Positions 11,508-20,678 of a stretch of DNA of 64,000 nt are shown here, one piece after another; position 1 is the first letter of the stretch; every line of letters begins with the position of its first letter. The position numbers and the translations under genes are program-made. Below the pieces are notes generated by a model. It searched no databases. It was given only the letters and a program-made list of their open reading frames with translations, and was not told the origin of the DNA. The stretch comes from Sphaerulina vaccinii (Eukaryota; Ascomycota; Dothideomycetes; Mycosphaerellales; Mycosphaerellaceae): contig JAKUDP010000028.1 in the NCBI GenBank assembly GCA_022570795.1, forward strand, positions 1,240,001 through 1,304,000, given 5' to 3'.

Positions 11508-12590
11508 CTAGTCGCTGTCAGGATCATCCAGTGCCTCGTCTCGCATACCACTCGCGTCTTCCTCCTGCTCCTCGAGGGCATCAACCATCTGGTCGTCTTC
11601 CGACTCCTCTTCATCAGGCACATCTTCGTCTTCTGCACCATCCTCTTCTGCACCATCCTCTTCTGCACCATCCTCTTCTGCACCATCCTCTTCTGCACCA
11701 TCCTCTTCTTCATCATCGTCTTGATCATTGGCTTCTTGATCATCGTCCTCGTCATCATCGCCCATGTCCTCATTGGCAGTTTGTGCCACAGCATCTCCAT
11801 TCTCGGCTTTGAGCTTTTTGGCTGGTCTGTCTGCATCATCATGGTCGTTTCCGTTAGTTGCATTCCGAGCAGAACTTCCATTCGCTGCTGGAATTGCTGC
11901 TTCGCCGTCCTTAGTGACTTCTGATATATCGCCTTCGCCAGGTTCTTTCTCGGCAGCAGCATCTTTGTCTGCCTTGACTTTTCGCCGATATGTATTGCGT
12001 TTGTCACATTGCATCTCGTTGTATTCTGTGCAAGGTTAGCATATTCGGTGGAGCCTCTCCGAGCCGAGAGGTCTATGAGAACTACATACTCTTCAGTTCG
12101 GCGTCCAGGCGTGGCAAGAAGTTCTCATACTCCGAGTCTTTCAGCGCCGCCATGACATCGTGTGGTGCTATCGTCTTCTTCCCAGCAGCTTGTGCATTGT
12201 CGTTCGAGCTTGCCAATCGTCAGCTTTGCCTCCATGTATGGCAATTTATACACATATGTCAATCTGGCCTGGGACATGACATACTTGGATGCTATGAAGT
12301 TCACGAAGACCGTGGCACTCTTATGTAGTGCCAGTAGTGCATCCTTGTGTATTTGCGTATTGGCTGGCAGGACTCCTTTTGCCTGCGAAGCCGTGATCAG
12401 CAGCTGAATTGAAGCATAAGAACACTTAAGAACATACTAATCGCGCAACCATTGACTTTGGAAGAGAAAGATCATCTACGCTGAAGCCTTCTTTCTCTTT
12501 GCTGGCTTTTGTTGCTGCGGCTGGAGTGCCTTCTGGTACCTCCTCCGGCCCATTCGAGGCTGTCGACACGTTCGACTTTCGTCCTGGCAT
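11508..12590 (-). CDS. DPB4: DNA polymerase epsilon subunit Dpb4 (histone-fold, POLE3-like)
   Basis: Four exons (12590-12438, 12382-12285, 12208-12090, 12025-11508) encode about 295 residues. After a short N-terminal tail comes an NF-YB/CBF-type histone fold (about residues 42-125): DLSLPKSMVARLAKGV, then a long helix with ALLALHKSATVFVNFIAS, then KKTIAPHDVMAALKD and FLPRLDAELKKY. This is the order in Dpb4/POLE3, which pairs with Dpb3 in the replicative polymerase epsilon and in chromatin-remodelling complexes. The C-terminal half is disordered: a bipartite basic segment (AKKLKAE) and a very acidic tail with five GAEED repeats, far longer than in yeast. Two introns have consensus ends; the middle one ends in AAG, a weak acceptor, but it is the only phase-consistent choice found. 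An alternative is another histone-fold factor such as a CHRAC subunit. Confidence 0.88.
11631..11705 (-). repeat. 15-bp coding minisatellite (GAEED repeat) in Dpb4
   Basis: Five contiguous copies of a 15-base unit encode the pentapeptide GAEED in the acidic tail of Dpb4. The copies are virtually identical, which suggests recent expansion; copy number probably varies between strains. Confidence 0.9.
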
Positions 12591-13316
12591 GGTAGCGCCA
12601 GTGGAGGATATCTCTTCCAGTCTACGCGTTCGAGATATCTGCTTGTGTTTTGGAATCGCTGAGCCCCGGCACTTGATGAAATCGATGGTGATTGTTCCGT
12701 GTCTACATTTCTATGGAAGAGATCGCAACGGACGTGCCTCGCGTGTTGTTCGCGTTGCAGCAGCCCGCTCTTTCCCGCTCTTTCACGCCGACATTTCGAA
12801 ACACACCACCACCAACTTCCCTTCTTGCATCAACAACAGCAGCTACGAAGTCACACAGCATCTGAAAAATTCATGTTCGAACCACACCACCCGCTGGGCT
12901 CGTCGCGACCATGTGTATACTCCAGGTCTCACAGCAGGAAGCGGTCCGCCCAAGACAAACACAGGAGAGCCCTGCGTGGTCGCCGATTATGCATTATTGC
13001 CTCCGAGCGACTGCGGTGAGCCAGCATACAGCAGCCATCACACAGCCATCACCGGGATGCCGGTGTGCTGTCAGACAGGATACAGGATGATGTGGCCTGT
13101 CGAGCTGGCTGCGTGATGTCGCACGCGGCCTGCAGAGACATGGCTGATATTTGGTACCCTAGCTAACACACCAGAAGCAGCATGTTCCTCGTTAAAGTCT
13201 ATTTGAAACATTTGATTTGATGATGTACAAGAAGCGTCAACGACCAGTGATTTTTGGATGCTGAGTGTACCTTTCTTAGCATCGTCTCTTCTTGACCGCA
13301 GACTTTCTAGGACATA
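12591..13316. other. intergenic, no gene recognised
   Basis: The divergent upstream region of Dpb4 and the next plus-strand gene. An open frame at 12499-13116 overlaps Dpb4 exon 1 on the other strand and has no domain, so it is not annotated. Confidence 0.4.
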
Positions 13317-14345
13317 TTGACAAACATGGAGAGTTTCATCATTCGCTCGGGCCACACTGCAAGGCAGAGACACCTAATCAGTATGCAAAATCTCCGCGAG
13401 TGCAAGCACCCTTTCAGACAAGGTGCCCGTGTTGATAAGGATGATATTCGAGCCATCGAGCAACCTGGCTCCGTTGAACTCCGGACTACTCTTGAGACGA
13501 CATTTTGGCTACAGAAAGCATTGGCAGATACTCCTCGTTCTCACTCAAGCCATCAAGTTCTCGAAGAACGTTTGCGCAGCGAGCCAGCATCGCCTAGCAG
13601 CTCGTCAACACGATCGCTTCCAGTTTTCCAGGAGAGAAGAAGACCTTGCAGCTTCGTGCACTTGCCGTTGGAGGTGAGAAGGATCATTTACGAGTACTCT
13701 CTTACTGAGCAAGAGCCTGTTTCGCCAGTTCTGGACTCGTGCGACCAATCTCGCTGGGTTGAACGGCAAGTCAAGACGAGTGGTATCGGACTTCCAGTAT
13801 TGGAGCAAGTGTTTCCCGCTCTAAAGCGCGAATTGCGCACCATGTTGGCCACATTCTATCGATCGAACACATTCCAATTCGACCTGCGTTCGGATACAGG
13901 TCTCGCACTGCTTCGTCGTTGGGCCGACGAGAAACGAGAGGAAGCGTCTGTTGCCAAGAAAGTACGCATAAAGCACTGGACGTTCTGGTATAACGAATCT
14001 GGAGATTGGGAGCATACAGCCGATGAGACGATACTGGCTCTAATGCCGACTGGCTGTGTCGAGATGAAAAGGCTTGCTCAACTCTCAAGAGCGTGTTCGT
14101 GTGGAGTAGAGGATTTCATGAGCTCACATTGTCCTGGCTGGAAGCTCAACAAGATTTGCTCTCTCACTGACTTTGTCAAAGCCATCAGGATCCAAGAAGA
14201 AGAGGTCCTTATCGAAGCAGTTGCTAACTTCGTTGAACTCGTTCAGCAACACAATGACAGCTTTCACTTGAGGCGCGAGGACCCCAAGCCCTGTCAACAA
14301 TGCGGGAGACAAATGATGTTGCTGCGATCCTCAACCGCGACATGA
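13317..14345 (+). CDS. F-box-like/LPxE-motif protein of unknown function
   Basis: A single exon encodes 342 residues. At about residues 113-129 stands SFVHLPLEVRRIIYEYSL, the LPxE/LPlEvR-type opening helix of a large family of fungal F-box-like proteins. It is followed by a body with FPALKRELRTMLATFYRSNTF, the segment in this family where 'R.E....fY..n.F' is conserved. The C-terminus has two CxxC-like pairs (CSCG and CQQCG). The first ~110 residues are Ser/Arg-rich and probably disordered, so translation could start at a later ATG. It resembles the partial gene at the left edge of the window in motif, not obviously in overall sequence. A ubiquitin-ligase adaptor role is possible but not shown. 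Confidence 0.65.
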   Translation: MTNMESFIIRSGHTARQRHLISMQNLRECKHPFRQGARVDKDDIRAIEQPGSVELRTTLETTFWLQKALADTPRSHSSHQVLEERLRSEPASPSSSSTRSLPVFQERRRPCSFVHLPLEVRRIIYEYSLTEQEPVSPVLDSCDQSRWVERQVKTSGIGLPVLEQVFPALKRELRTMLATFYRSNTFQFDLRSDTGLALLRRWADEKREEASVAKKVRIKHWTFWYNESGDWEHTADETILALMPTGCVEMKRLAQLSRACSCGVEDFMSSHCPGWKLNKICSLTDFVKAIRIQEEEVLIEAVANFVELVQQHNDSFHLRREDPKPCQQCGRQMMLLRSSTAT

Positions 14346-14560
14346 TATGGGACCATGAAGAACGGCGATCGAGAGCCTCTCGCTTGAGACATAGTGCTTA
14401 TTCTCGCAGTGAGTATTGGTGGACCGCATGATTAGAACATGTACCGATGGGTCGGGTTCAATTGAGTACCGAACATACACGGCATGCCGACGTTCATGTA
14501 CTGCGAATCCGCCTTGGTCACGGTCAACCTGCTTGCGTTTGTCGCAGGACGTTGTTCACA

Positions 14561-15697
14561 ATGGTGCGCAGTGATTCGCAACAGGGCAGCCGCCCGCCAT
14601 TAGACAGCATCAAGTCGAGCAGTTCTTCGCGTGTGGCCACCACTGTAGCGAATTTGAATAGTACAAGTGCGGTATCCACATCACGGCTTCCAAGACCATC
14701 GAACAAAAAAGACGTCGCCATTGACTCCAGAGGGCGATTCATAATCCTTGGCCAGGATGGAAAGAACGATGAACCAGATCTGGGTCGCGACCGACCACAA
14801 CCATATGGGTGGCGACTGCGAGTTGCCAATGCACCTACTCTTCCGACTGTGCAGGAGAAATTTCGAGCGGACTCCATGACTGGCATTCAGTGTCCTCAAA
14901 AGGCACACCTCGATAGCAAAGATATCGATATCGAGTTCAAGACTACCCGGCAGAAGATATTGGCGAAAGATCAAGGAGGCCAGCCTGCTCAATCAGGACA
15001 TTCAAGCACAAGATTTCCGAAGCTCGGTCACAACAATGCTCCGATCATCATTAAAGGCGGCGGCAAGACTGTCTCGAACGTGGACTCTTGCTCAGATACC
15101 CCCACGAAGGACATACAGGCACCTTGGTTCCCGAAGGAGCAGCAGAGACACCCGATCCTGGACAGACCACGACCTGTTAGCCAGCAACTCGACGCAATCG
15201 GCCAGTGGCTTAACCTCAGCAATACTACCACAACCGCCTCCGAAAGCCAGCAGCCCACCACGCTCCCATCTCACACCACATCACACTCAGAAGAGAACAG
15301 CAGAGAACAGAGACAGATCAATACTACTACAATCGCTTCAGGGAGCCAGCAGCCCACCACGCTCGCTTCTCACACCACATCACGCTCAGAAGAGAACAGC
15401 AGAGAACAGAGACATATCAATACTGCCGCGCCCACAGCATGGAGCCAGCAGTCCAGTGTCAGGAATACTGTCGCGACCGCAGCATCCAACCAGCGGCTCA
15501 ATCTCAGCAATACTGTCACAGCTCCTACAGGAAGAGACTTTCCACCCCTAGAAAGCACGATTCGTAGGTTTATACCTCGCGGCATGTTTGATGAGAGCGA
15601 CGTTGAGGCTGGCACTAGGGACGAAGAACCGTACTGGGTAAAGGAGTTGAGGAGGAGACAGCGTGACAGGGAGCGTAAAGATGAGGATCCTTTGTGA
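14561..15697 (+). CDS. disordered repeat-containing protein of unknown function
   Basis: This is an open frame of 378 residues from ATG 14561. The frame extends upstream to ATG 14447, but the extra 38 residues are Cys/His-rich and look untranslated. Composition is low-complexity: Ser, Thr, Gln and Asn are abundant and hydrophobic clusters are few. Residues about 220-286 contain two near-identical 33-residue repeats (SQQPTTL, SHTTS, SEENSREQR). The C-terminus is more ordered: FPPLESTIRRFIPRGMFDE, then an acidic and basic end with YWVKELRRRQRDRERK. No domain is recognised. It follows the gene at 13317 on the same strand by about 200 bases. It may be fast-evolving or lineage-specific. Confidence 0.55.
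   Translation: MVRSDSQQGSRPPLDSIKSSSSSRVATTVANLNSTSAVSTSRLPRPSNKKDVAIDSRGRFIILGQDGKNDEPDLGRDRPQPYGWRLRVANAPTLPTVQEKFRADSMTGIQCPQKAHLDSKDIDIEFKTTRQKILAKDQGGQPAQSGHSSTRFPKLGHNNAPIIIKGGGKTVSNVDSCSDTPTKDIQAPWFPKEQQRHPILDRPRPVSQQLDAIGQWLNLSNTTTTASESQQPTTLPSHTTSHSEENSREQRQINTTTIASGSQQPTTLASHTTSRSEENSREQRHINTAAPTAWSQQSSVRNTVATAASNQRLNLSNTVTAPTGRDFPPLESTIRRFIPRGMFDESDVEAGTRDEEPYWVKELRRRQRDRERKDEDPL
15221..15418 (+). repeat. 99-bp tandem duplication inside the disordered gene
   Basis: Two adjacent 99-base units start at 15221 and 15320 and differ at few positions; a third, decayed partial copy begins at 15419. The unit is 33 codons, so the frame is kept. Confidence 0.85.
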
Positions 15698-16169
15698 CGT
15701 GAGCAGGGATGTCTCTGAATGCTTCGGCTCTTCTAACGACGTCCTGTGGACGAGCTCCATGTCGTGGTGTCTATTCTGTCGACGGAGAACAATGTTACTC
15801 GACAACTGGTGCTCTAACGAGACGACTCTGGTCGCATGATCCTGGGGTGGATGTGGATCTGTCATGTGGTGAGATGCAAGGTGTTGGACGTTCTTCTTGG
15901 TGTCGACTGTGTTTATTTCTTCACTTTGGCAGCTATTCTGAGCATTGAAGATATGAAAACTTGTGCTGTTGTTGGTTTCACTACTTAAGCTGAACGACGA
16001 GACGATTTATAAGGTTCCCCTCCATCATCGATCTGATCAGTCAAGGACTCGTGTGTAATTCCTCCGGACAGCTCGAGCTCTTCGCTGATGCATCGTAACA
16101 GTATCTCTATTTGGCTCGTCGTCCTGGCCACCGCGCCGGTCGCTCTCATGCTAGAGTGATGGTTGTCGA
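15698..16169. other. short convergent intergenic region
   Basis: It holds the 3' ends of the convergent genes on either side. Nothing else is recognised. Confidence 0.4.
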
Positions 16170-17333
16170 TCAGAATACTTCATTGTCACCGCAGTTGTAG
16201 CAGTAGTCAGAGAACACAGGATTGCTGCAACTTGGGCACAGAATTGTGTCCACCGTAAGCTCTTGCTGTCCACCCACGACAGCCGACTTGCCTGACTTCT
16301 TCCTGAATAGCTCCCAGGCCAGGCCACTGATAATTCGGACTACTTTCTCCACCTCCTTGCTGTCGAGGAGATCTGGCCGCGTGTGCAAAGCGTCAGTGAC
16401 CACGTCACGAAGCTCTCGGCAGTCCTGCAGAAATAGCAGGTAAGCGAGTGTCTTCGAATGGAGTGAAGGTTCAGGTCGATAGGTCTCTGCTCGGGCTTGT
16501 TGCCATAGCAGGCTTAAGCTCAGTGAGACATCGGAAAAGGGGATTCGCTTACCTCCGGCGTCGTGGTGTACGTGATCATAATGGCTTGAGCAAAATCTGG
16601 GTGACCGGCATTCGTCTTGACCGCGCGAGCGAAGTTTTTGGCAGCTAGTCGGCGTAGTGATGGAATCTGATACCTGCAGTAGCAGGCGGCAGGGTCAGCA
16701 AGTCTCATCACTTAAGCAGTGTATTTTGTTGGAATGCAGCACCTCGGCCAAGTAGTACACTGGGCACACAAGATGCCTTCGCACCTGTTTGACTTACTTG
16801 ACTGCCACTGCGAAGACCTTTGCGTGCATGAGAATGTTGCCGTCCATGTTAGATGAGTCTGCTGCGTTTGGGACTGCAGTAATGGTAGAGCTCCTCACAA
16901 CCATCGACGTGTAGTGTCCACCGCACGGACAAGGTCCTTGGAACTGTTTACTACGCCCACAGTGACGATTACATTCACGTTCGATGTGTGAAACCTGCTG
17001 CACCGCAGCCGCAAAAGCCAGCTGCTTATAACCAGACGCATCCACCTTCTCAACCTCGTAATCAAAGTGATAGAAGAAGTGCACCATACACTTCACAGCT
17101 TCTGGGTCATCGCAAGTAGGATCGCTGTCTGACGTCTGCAGATCGATGGTGTTCGAGTTGGCCTCCTTGAAGCCCTTCTGGCAAGCAGTTTCGAAGTACT
17201 TGGACCAGGAACTCAGGATGGCCTTGTGTACTTTGAAGGTGTGTGGACCGCATGTTATGGTGAAGTCGCTTGAGTCGGAGTTTCTAGACAGGCGTGCAAG
17301 TCCCAGCTTGAACTCGGCTTCTGGAGATGCCAT
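16170..17333 (-). CDS. BTB/POZ-domain protein
   Basis: Three exons (17333-16798, 16673-16553, 16424-16170) encode 303 residues. The N-terminal BTB/POZ fold shows SDFTITCGPHTFKVHKAIL, then WSKYFETAC, the acidic segment DDPEAVKCMVHFFYHFDYE and VFAVAVKYQIPSLRRLAAKNF; the last of these spans the first splice junction and confirms it. Fungal proteins of this layout are numerous and may act as Cul3 adaptors or transcription cofactors; the function here is unknown. The C-terminus has a small Cys cluster (CPSC...YCYNC) that could bind zinc. Introns are GTAAGT...CTGCAG and GTAAGC...CTGCAG. The second intron (16425-16552) shares a long block with an intron of the coiled-coil gene at 50254 and is listed separately as an introner-like element. 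Confidence 0.87.
16425..16552 (-). mobile_element. introner-like intron (copy 1, in the BTB gene)
   Basis: This 128-nt intron starts GTAAGC and ends CTGCAG. Its internal block ATGTCTCACTGAGCTTAAGC followed by CTGCTATGGCAACAAGC differs at only a few positions from the block in the intron at 51010-51122. The branch-site neighbourhood (TCGCTTACC, against TTGCTTACC) also matches. Ordinary introns in unrelated genes do not share internal sequence, so a common, copied origin is inferred. A near-palindrome TGCTATGGCA lies in the block. Confidence 0.65.
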
Positions 17334-17984
17334 TTCTTGATTGAGATCGTTGGTGAAGAAGCAATGTTGGGGACAATGGAAAAGCAGAATTGCCGAAAGC
17401 TCGATTTGTTGTGTTGTTGTTGACGGGTAGCGGCATCAGCAAACAGTTCACTTGGCGACGGAACCAGCAGAAGCTTCTCGAGCCATTGATGTGCCTCAGG
17501 AGTCCAACGATTTCTGCGAACGAGTGAGGAGCATTCGTATCAGACTGGAGTATGTTGGACGTGGAAGACTTACCGACGCGAGTCCTTTTCTGTTCAAAGC
17601 CTTGAGTGACAATTGCACCACCTGCAGATATCCCAGCTGCGGGTACCTGCATAGATGTTATGCGTCGCGCGCCTTTTACATGCTGCATTTGCTTTAATCT
17701 CTGCAGCTTTAAGCTCTATTTTCGCGTCATTTTTGTTCATAGCAGAAGACAAACGACAGAAGTTCGTTCTGCTCCTGCTTGACCATCTAGCATATCTTTC
17801 CCATCTCGATCCTGACCGCCAACCCAGCAAGGTCTGGGCGAACTTGCTCACTGCTTGCCTTCTCCAGCACAGCTGTTCGCCACGACATAAAGCCGGGCAC
17901 CTGAGTGAAGAACAAGACGACCCGTGAACAGAAAAGCCTCTCAACTGAACCTTTACGAAATCACCTCGCCAGATCCAAAAGGCT

Positions 17985-18788
17985 ATGGCCATCCCGAACT
18001 CCCTGACCACCCACATGTTACCCGTCGACGACTGTCCAAAAGAAACAGAATGTCCGATCTGCAAAGATCCTATTACAGATCCAGTCAAAGTCGCCTGCAG
18101 GAGTGAACACATATACTGCAAAGCCTGTGTTGGCGCCTGGTTAGCAACGAACAACACATGTCCAATGGATCGAGAAGTCCTTTTTGAGCGACCATGTCCG
18201 CTACAAGACCATCGAATAGCCAGTCTCAACACAATCATGACAGGACTCCTTTCTGCGCAGAGAGAAATACGCCAGATTGCTCCAGTCATCACGCAATTGA
18301 ACACGCAACGCGAGGCTTCTGATAGAGAAAGGGACAGTATCAAGGACGAAGTTGCTCGTATCTCTGCTCAGGCAAAGCGGAACGATGTCGAAGCTGCGAA
18401 GATCCGTGCACAGATAGGTCTGAGAGTGTCCTTCGAAGAGCTCAACAAGCTACCAAAGCAACAGCGTGCTCAAGCTCTTGGAGCCGCCAGTCGAGGAAGG
18501 CGCGAGCTGAAGAGGAGACACTTCATTCTAGAGGAAGAGGCGTGCGAGGTGCTAGAAATGTGTCGCGATATGGAGCAGAGAGCCCGGGAGTTGCAAAGCC
18601 GTCGCGATGCAATCTTTGCTGAGCTGTTGCCGCTTGTTTCTGGCTGGGACATTCTCCGAGCGACGTCAAATATGCTAGCGACCAATGCCTACCAGGTAGT
18701 CGTGGATCTTGAGGTAGAACATGAGGATGAGCCCTTTCGGAGACAAATCGCTGCTCTCAGGGGTGTGCTTGATCGAATGTCTGCGTGA
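17985..18788 (+). CDS. RING-finger protein with coiled coil
   Basis: A single exon encodes 267 residues. A RING-type zinc-binding module occupies residues about 20-65: CPICKDPITDP, AC-RSEH-IYC-KAC and NTCPMDREVLF. The final ligand is Asp instead of Cys (CPMD), a variant seen in other functional RINGs. RING proteins of this kind usually act as ubiquitin E3 ligases; the substrate is unknown. From about residue 95 to 240 the protein is charged and helical (DRERDSIKDEVARISAQAK, EEEACEVLEMCRDMEQRAR), probably a coiled coil for dimerisation. It is divergently transcribed from the BTB gene with about 650 bases between the starts. Start ATG 17985 lies 20 codons before the first zinc ligand. Confidence 0.85.
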   Translation: MAIPNSLTTHMLPVDDCPKETECPICKDPITDPVKVACRSEHIYCKACVGAWLATNNTCPMDREVLFERPCPLQDHRIASLNTIMTGLLSAQREIRQIAPVITQLNTQREASDRERDSIKDEVARISAQAKRNDVEAAKIRAQIGLRVSFEELNKLPKQQRAQALGAASRGRRELKRRHFILEEEACEVLEMCRDMEQRARELQSRRDAIFAELLPLVSGWDILRATSNMLATNAYQVVVDLEVEHEDEPFRRQIAALRGVLDRMSA

Positions 18789-19063
18789 ACGGAAGGAGGG
18801 CGAAGAGGTCTACACTTGAGGTGTTCGGGATGCTTCTTGTACGACATGAGGAGCGAGATGGCGTGGGGATCTACAATGTCGAGGGTGTCGCAATCGCGAG
18901 CGGATGGCGGAGGTGTGTGCTATGGTTTCGATTGAGGGGAACCAGCAGAAGAGGCTGTTGCTGGTACCTCTGCCACTTTGGACGTACGGAGTGACCTAGA
19001 GTCCGAGGGGAGCACAGCTCGGCTGAGGTAGAGCAGGCTCGATATAAGCTCTTGAGAGTGATG

Positions 19064-19368
19064 TCAATACATAGTTAGAAGAGGATCGTATGATTGCGCA
19101 TACCTATTTGCACTCTGCAACTTGAAGCTGCTCTCCCTTCGAGCGTCTGACTTAGCACCAGAGCCCGAGATGTAGTCGTAGACTGTTCGTGTCCTCGATT
19201 GCTGCTGATACGATATGCGCATCGCGGACGTGTGACGCTCGCCGTCGTCCTCGAGGGCTTTCATCACATCCTCCAGCTCAGCATATCAGCCAGCCTGGCC
19301 GCTGCCTCATCCAGTGCTCTCTTCGTGAAGCCCATATCCCTCATCAACCGCCATACACTCTCATCCTC
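19064..19368 (-). pseudogene. coding-like relic just downstream of LSM8
   Basis: Directly after the LSM8 stop the same frame continues as EDESVWRLMRDMGFTKRALD and DEAAARLADM, a helical stretch resembling a UBA-type MGF motif, then meets TGA. One frame over, without a gap, the text continues ELEDVMKALEDDGER and ends near YDYISGSGAKSDARRES. A single-base deletion near 19280 would explain the break. A possible donor (AATAG/GTATGC) near 19087 and an acceptor near 19055 could add a short last exon. Alternatives are a sequence error, a decayed gene, or an old C-terminal extension of LSM8. No intact product can be assigned. Confidence 0.45.
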
Positions 19369-19778
19369 TCAAACATGTTTCGTCCCCCCAATCTCACTCC
19401 CCCTCACCTTAGTCCAATCAATACTCCCATCCAACTCCTCATCCACCAATCCACATACCACAACATTATCTCCTCTCACCATAAACAGACCTCTAGCCTC
19501 TTCTTCTGAAGCTTCATCGTCATCAGGTGTTCGGATGATTCGTTCGACACAGGACTCGAGGGCGAGGTTGGTGACTTGGTCGCAGGAGATGAGTTTTCCG
19601 ACCATGCAGCGGCCGTCAACTAGGATGAGGCAGACTTTTTCTGTGAAGTCATATTAGATGAGGAGCTAAGATCGATGTGAGCCGGTTGGAGGTATAGAGC
19701 GGGTAGATATGTATGGATGTAGAGGTGATATGGGAAGAGGAAGAGAGGCTTACTGTTGAGGTAGCTGTTCAGAGACAT
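19369..19778 (-). CDS. LSM8: U6 snRNA-associated Sm-like protein LSm8
   Basis: Two exons (19778-19754 and 19640-19369) encode 98 residues starting MSLNSYLNKKVCLILVDG. Sm motif 1 is LILVDGRCMVGKLISCDQ with TNLAL; Sm motif 2 is MVRGDNVVVCGLVDEELD, the family 'IRGdnV' core. Start, length and the ending (DWTKVRGSEIGGTKHV) match fungal LSm8, the subunit that defines the nuclear Lsm2-8 ring that binds the U6 snRNA 3' end in the spliceosome. The intron is GTAAGC...TCACAG in phase 1 after the eighth codon, a conserved place for a tiny first exon. The acidic insert DDDEASEEEARG sits in the usual variable loop. Identity is secure. Confidence 0.94.
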
Positions 19779-20678
19779 GATGTCTGTCGTTGGCGATGTG
19801 CGATGGATGTATGTGTCGAAGAGGTGCTCGCCGTGTTTACGCCTAGCCCAGCTTGAAGTGAGGGCTGTTATGCGCGTAAGTACAAGCAGCAGGAGTCGAG
19901 TGATGTTCACATGAATGAATGTTGTAGAAGTCAGCTTGAAAGTTTGTCAATGTGAGGTGAAGCTTGGGACGGCACGTGCTGACAGCAAGTCAGACATCGA
20001 GATACTATATGCTCTCAGTTCCAACTGATAAGATAGATTGATGAGAGAATGAGCTGCACATTCGAATCAACTACATATCTCTGACTATTCTAAACACAAG
20101 CCCTTGGGCTTCATCGCGGAATTGCAAAAACTATCGAGCAGGTCTATCAGACATTCGCTCTTGGGGGTATCAGCAATGTTGACTCGACCATGTGCAGGCA
20201 GAGAACCCATTCCTGGTCCTCTCAAAGGTCCGTACAGCCGAAAAGATAACAATAAATACGCCTCCGCTTTCTTCTTTGGTAAATTTTGTACAATGCCTCG
20301 CTCGTAGTTTCATGTCTCCAAAGACAATCGAGGAGCGGAGGTATAAATGATGCAAGGAGATGTCGCTCGTATTGAGCTGTAGTAGATGTTGGTGTCGCAA
20401 GATGATCCAGTGAAGATCCTGTACAAGTGTTGCGATCGTGAAACGCTTTTTGCAAGCGAGAGAATTTCGCCTTTTCCCATCCGAATGCTGGAACGCCAAT
20501 TAATCATAGTGATGATGCTGGAAGCGATGCCGTGCTCGGGTCCAGCCAATCGAGTATTAAACCCAGCGCCAGTGCTATGCGTGTGAACCAGAAAAACTAA
20601 AACATAAGAAAGGTGTTGGCCACCGACATGACGCCGGACTCCTTCGTCGAGCGGCGTAATTCGTGGACAGCGCAACCT
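19779..20678. other. intergenic, no gene recognised
   Basis: About 900 bases upstream of LSM8 and downstream of the kinase gene. Open frames are short and lack domains. It presumably includes the kinase 3' untranslated region and the LSM8 promoter. Confidence 0.4.

Noticed and set aside
12499..13116. 205-codon plus-strand frame
   Set aside because: It overlaps Dpb4 exon 1 antisense and shows no recognisable protein features.
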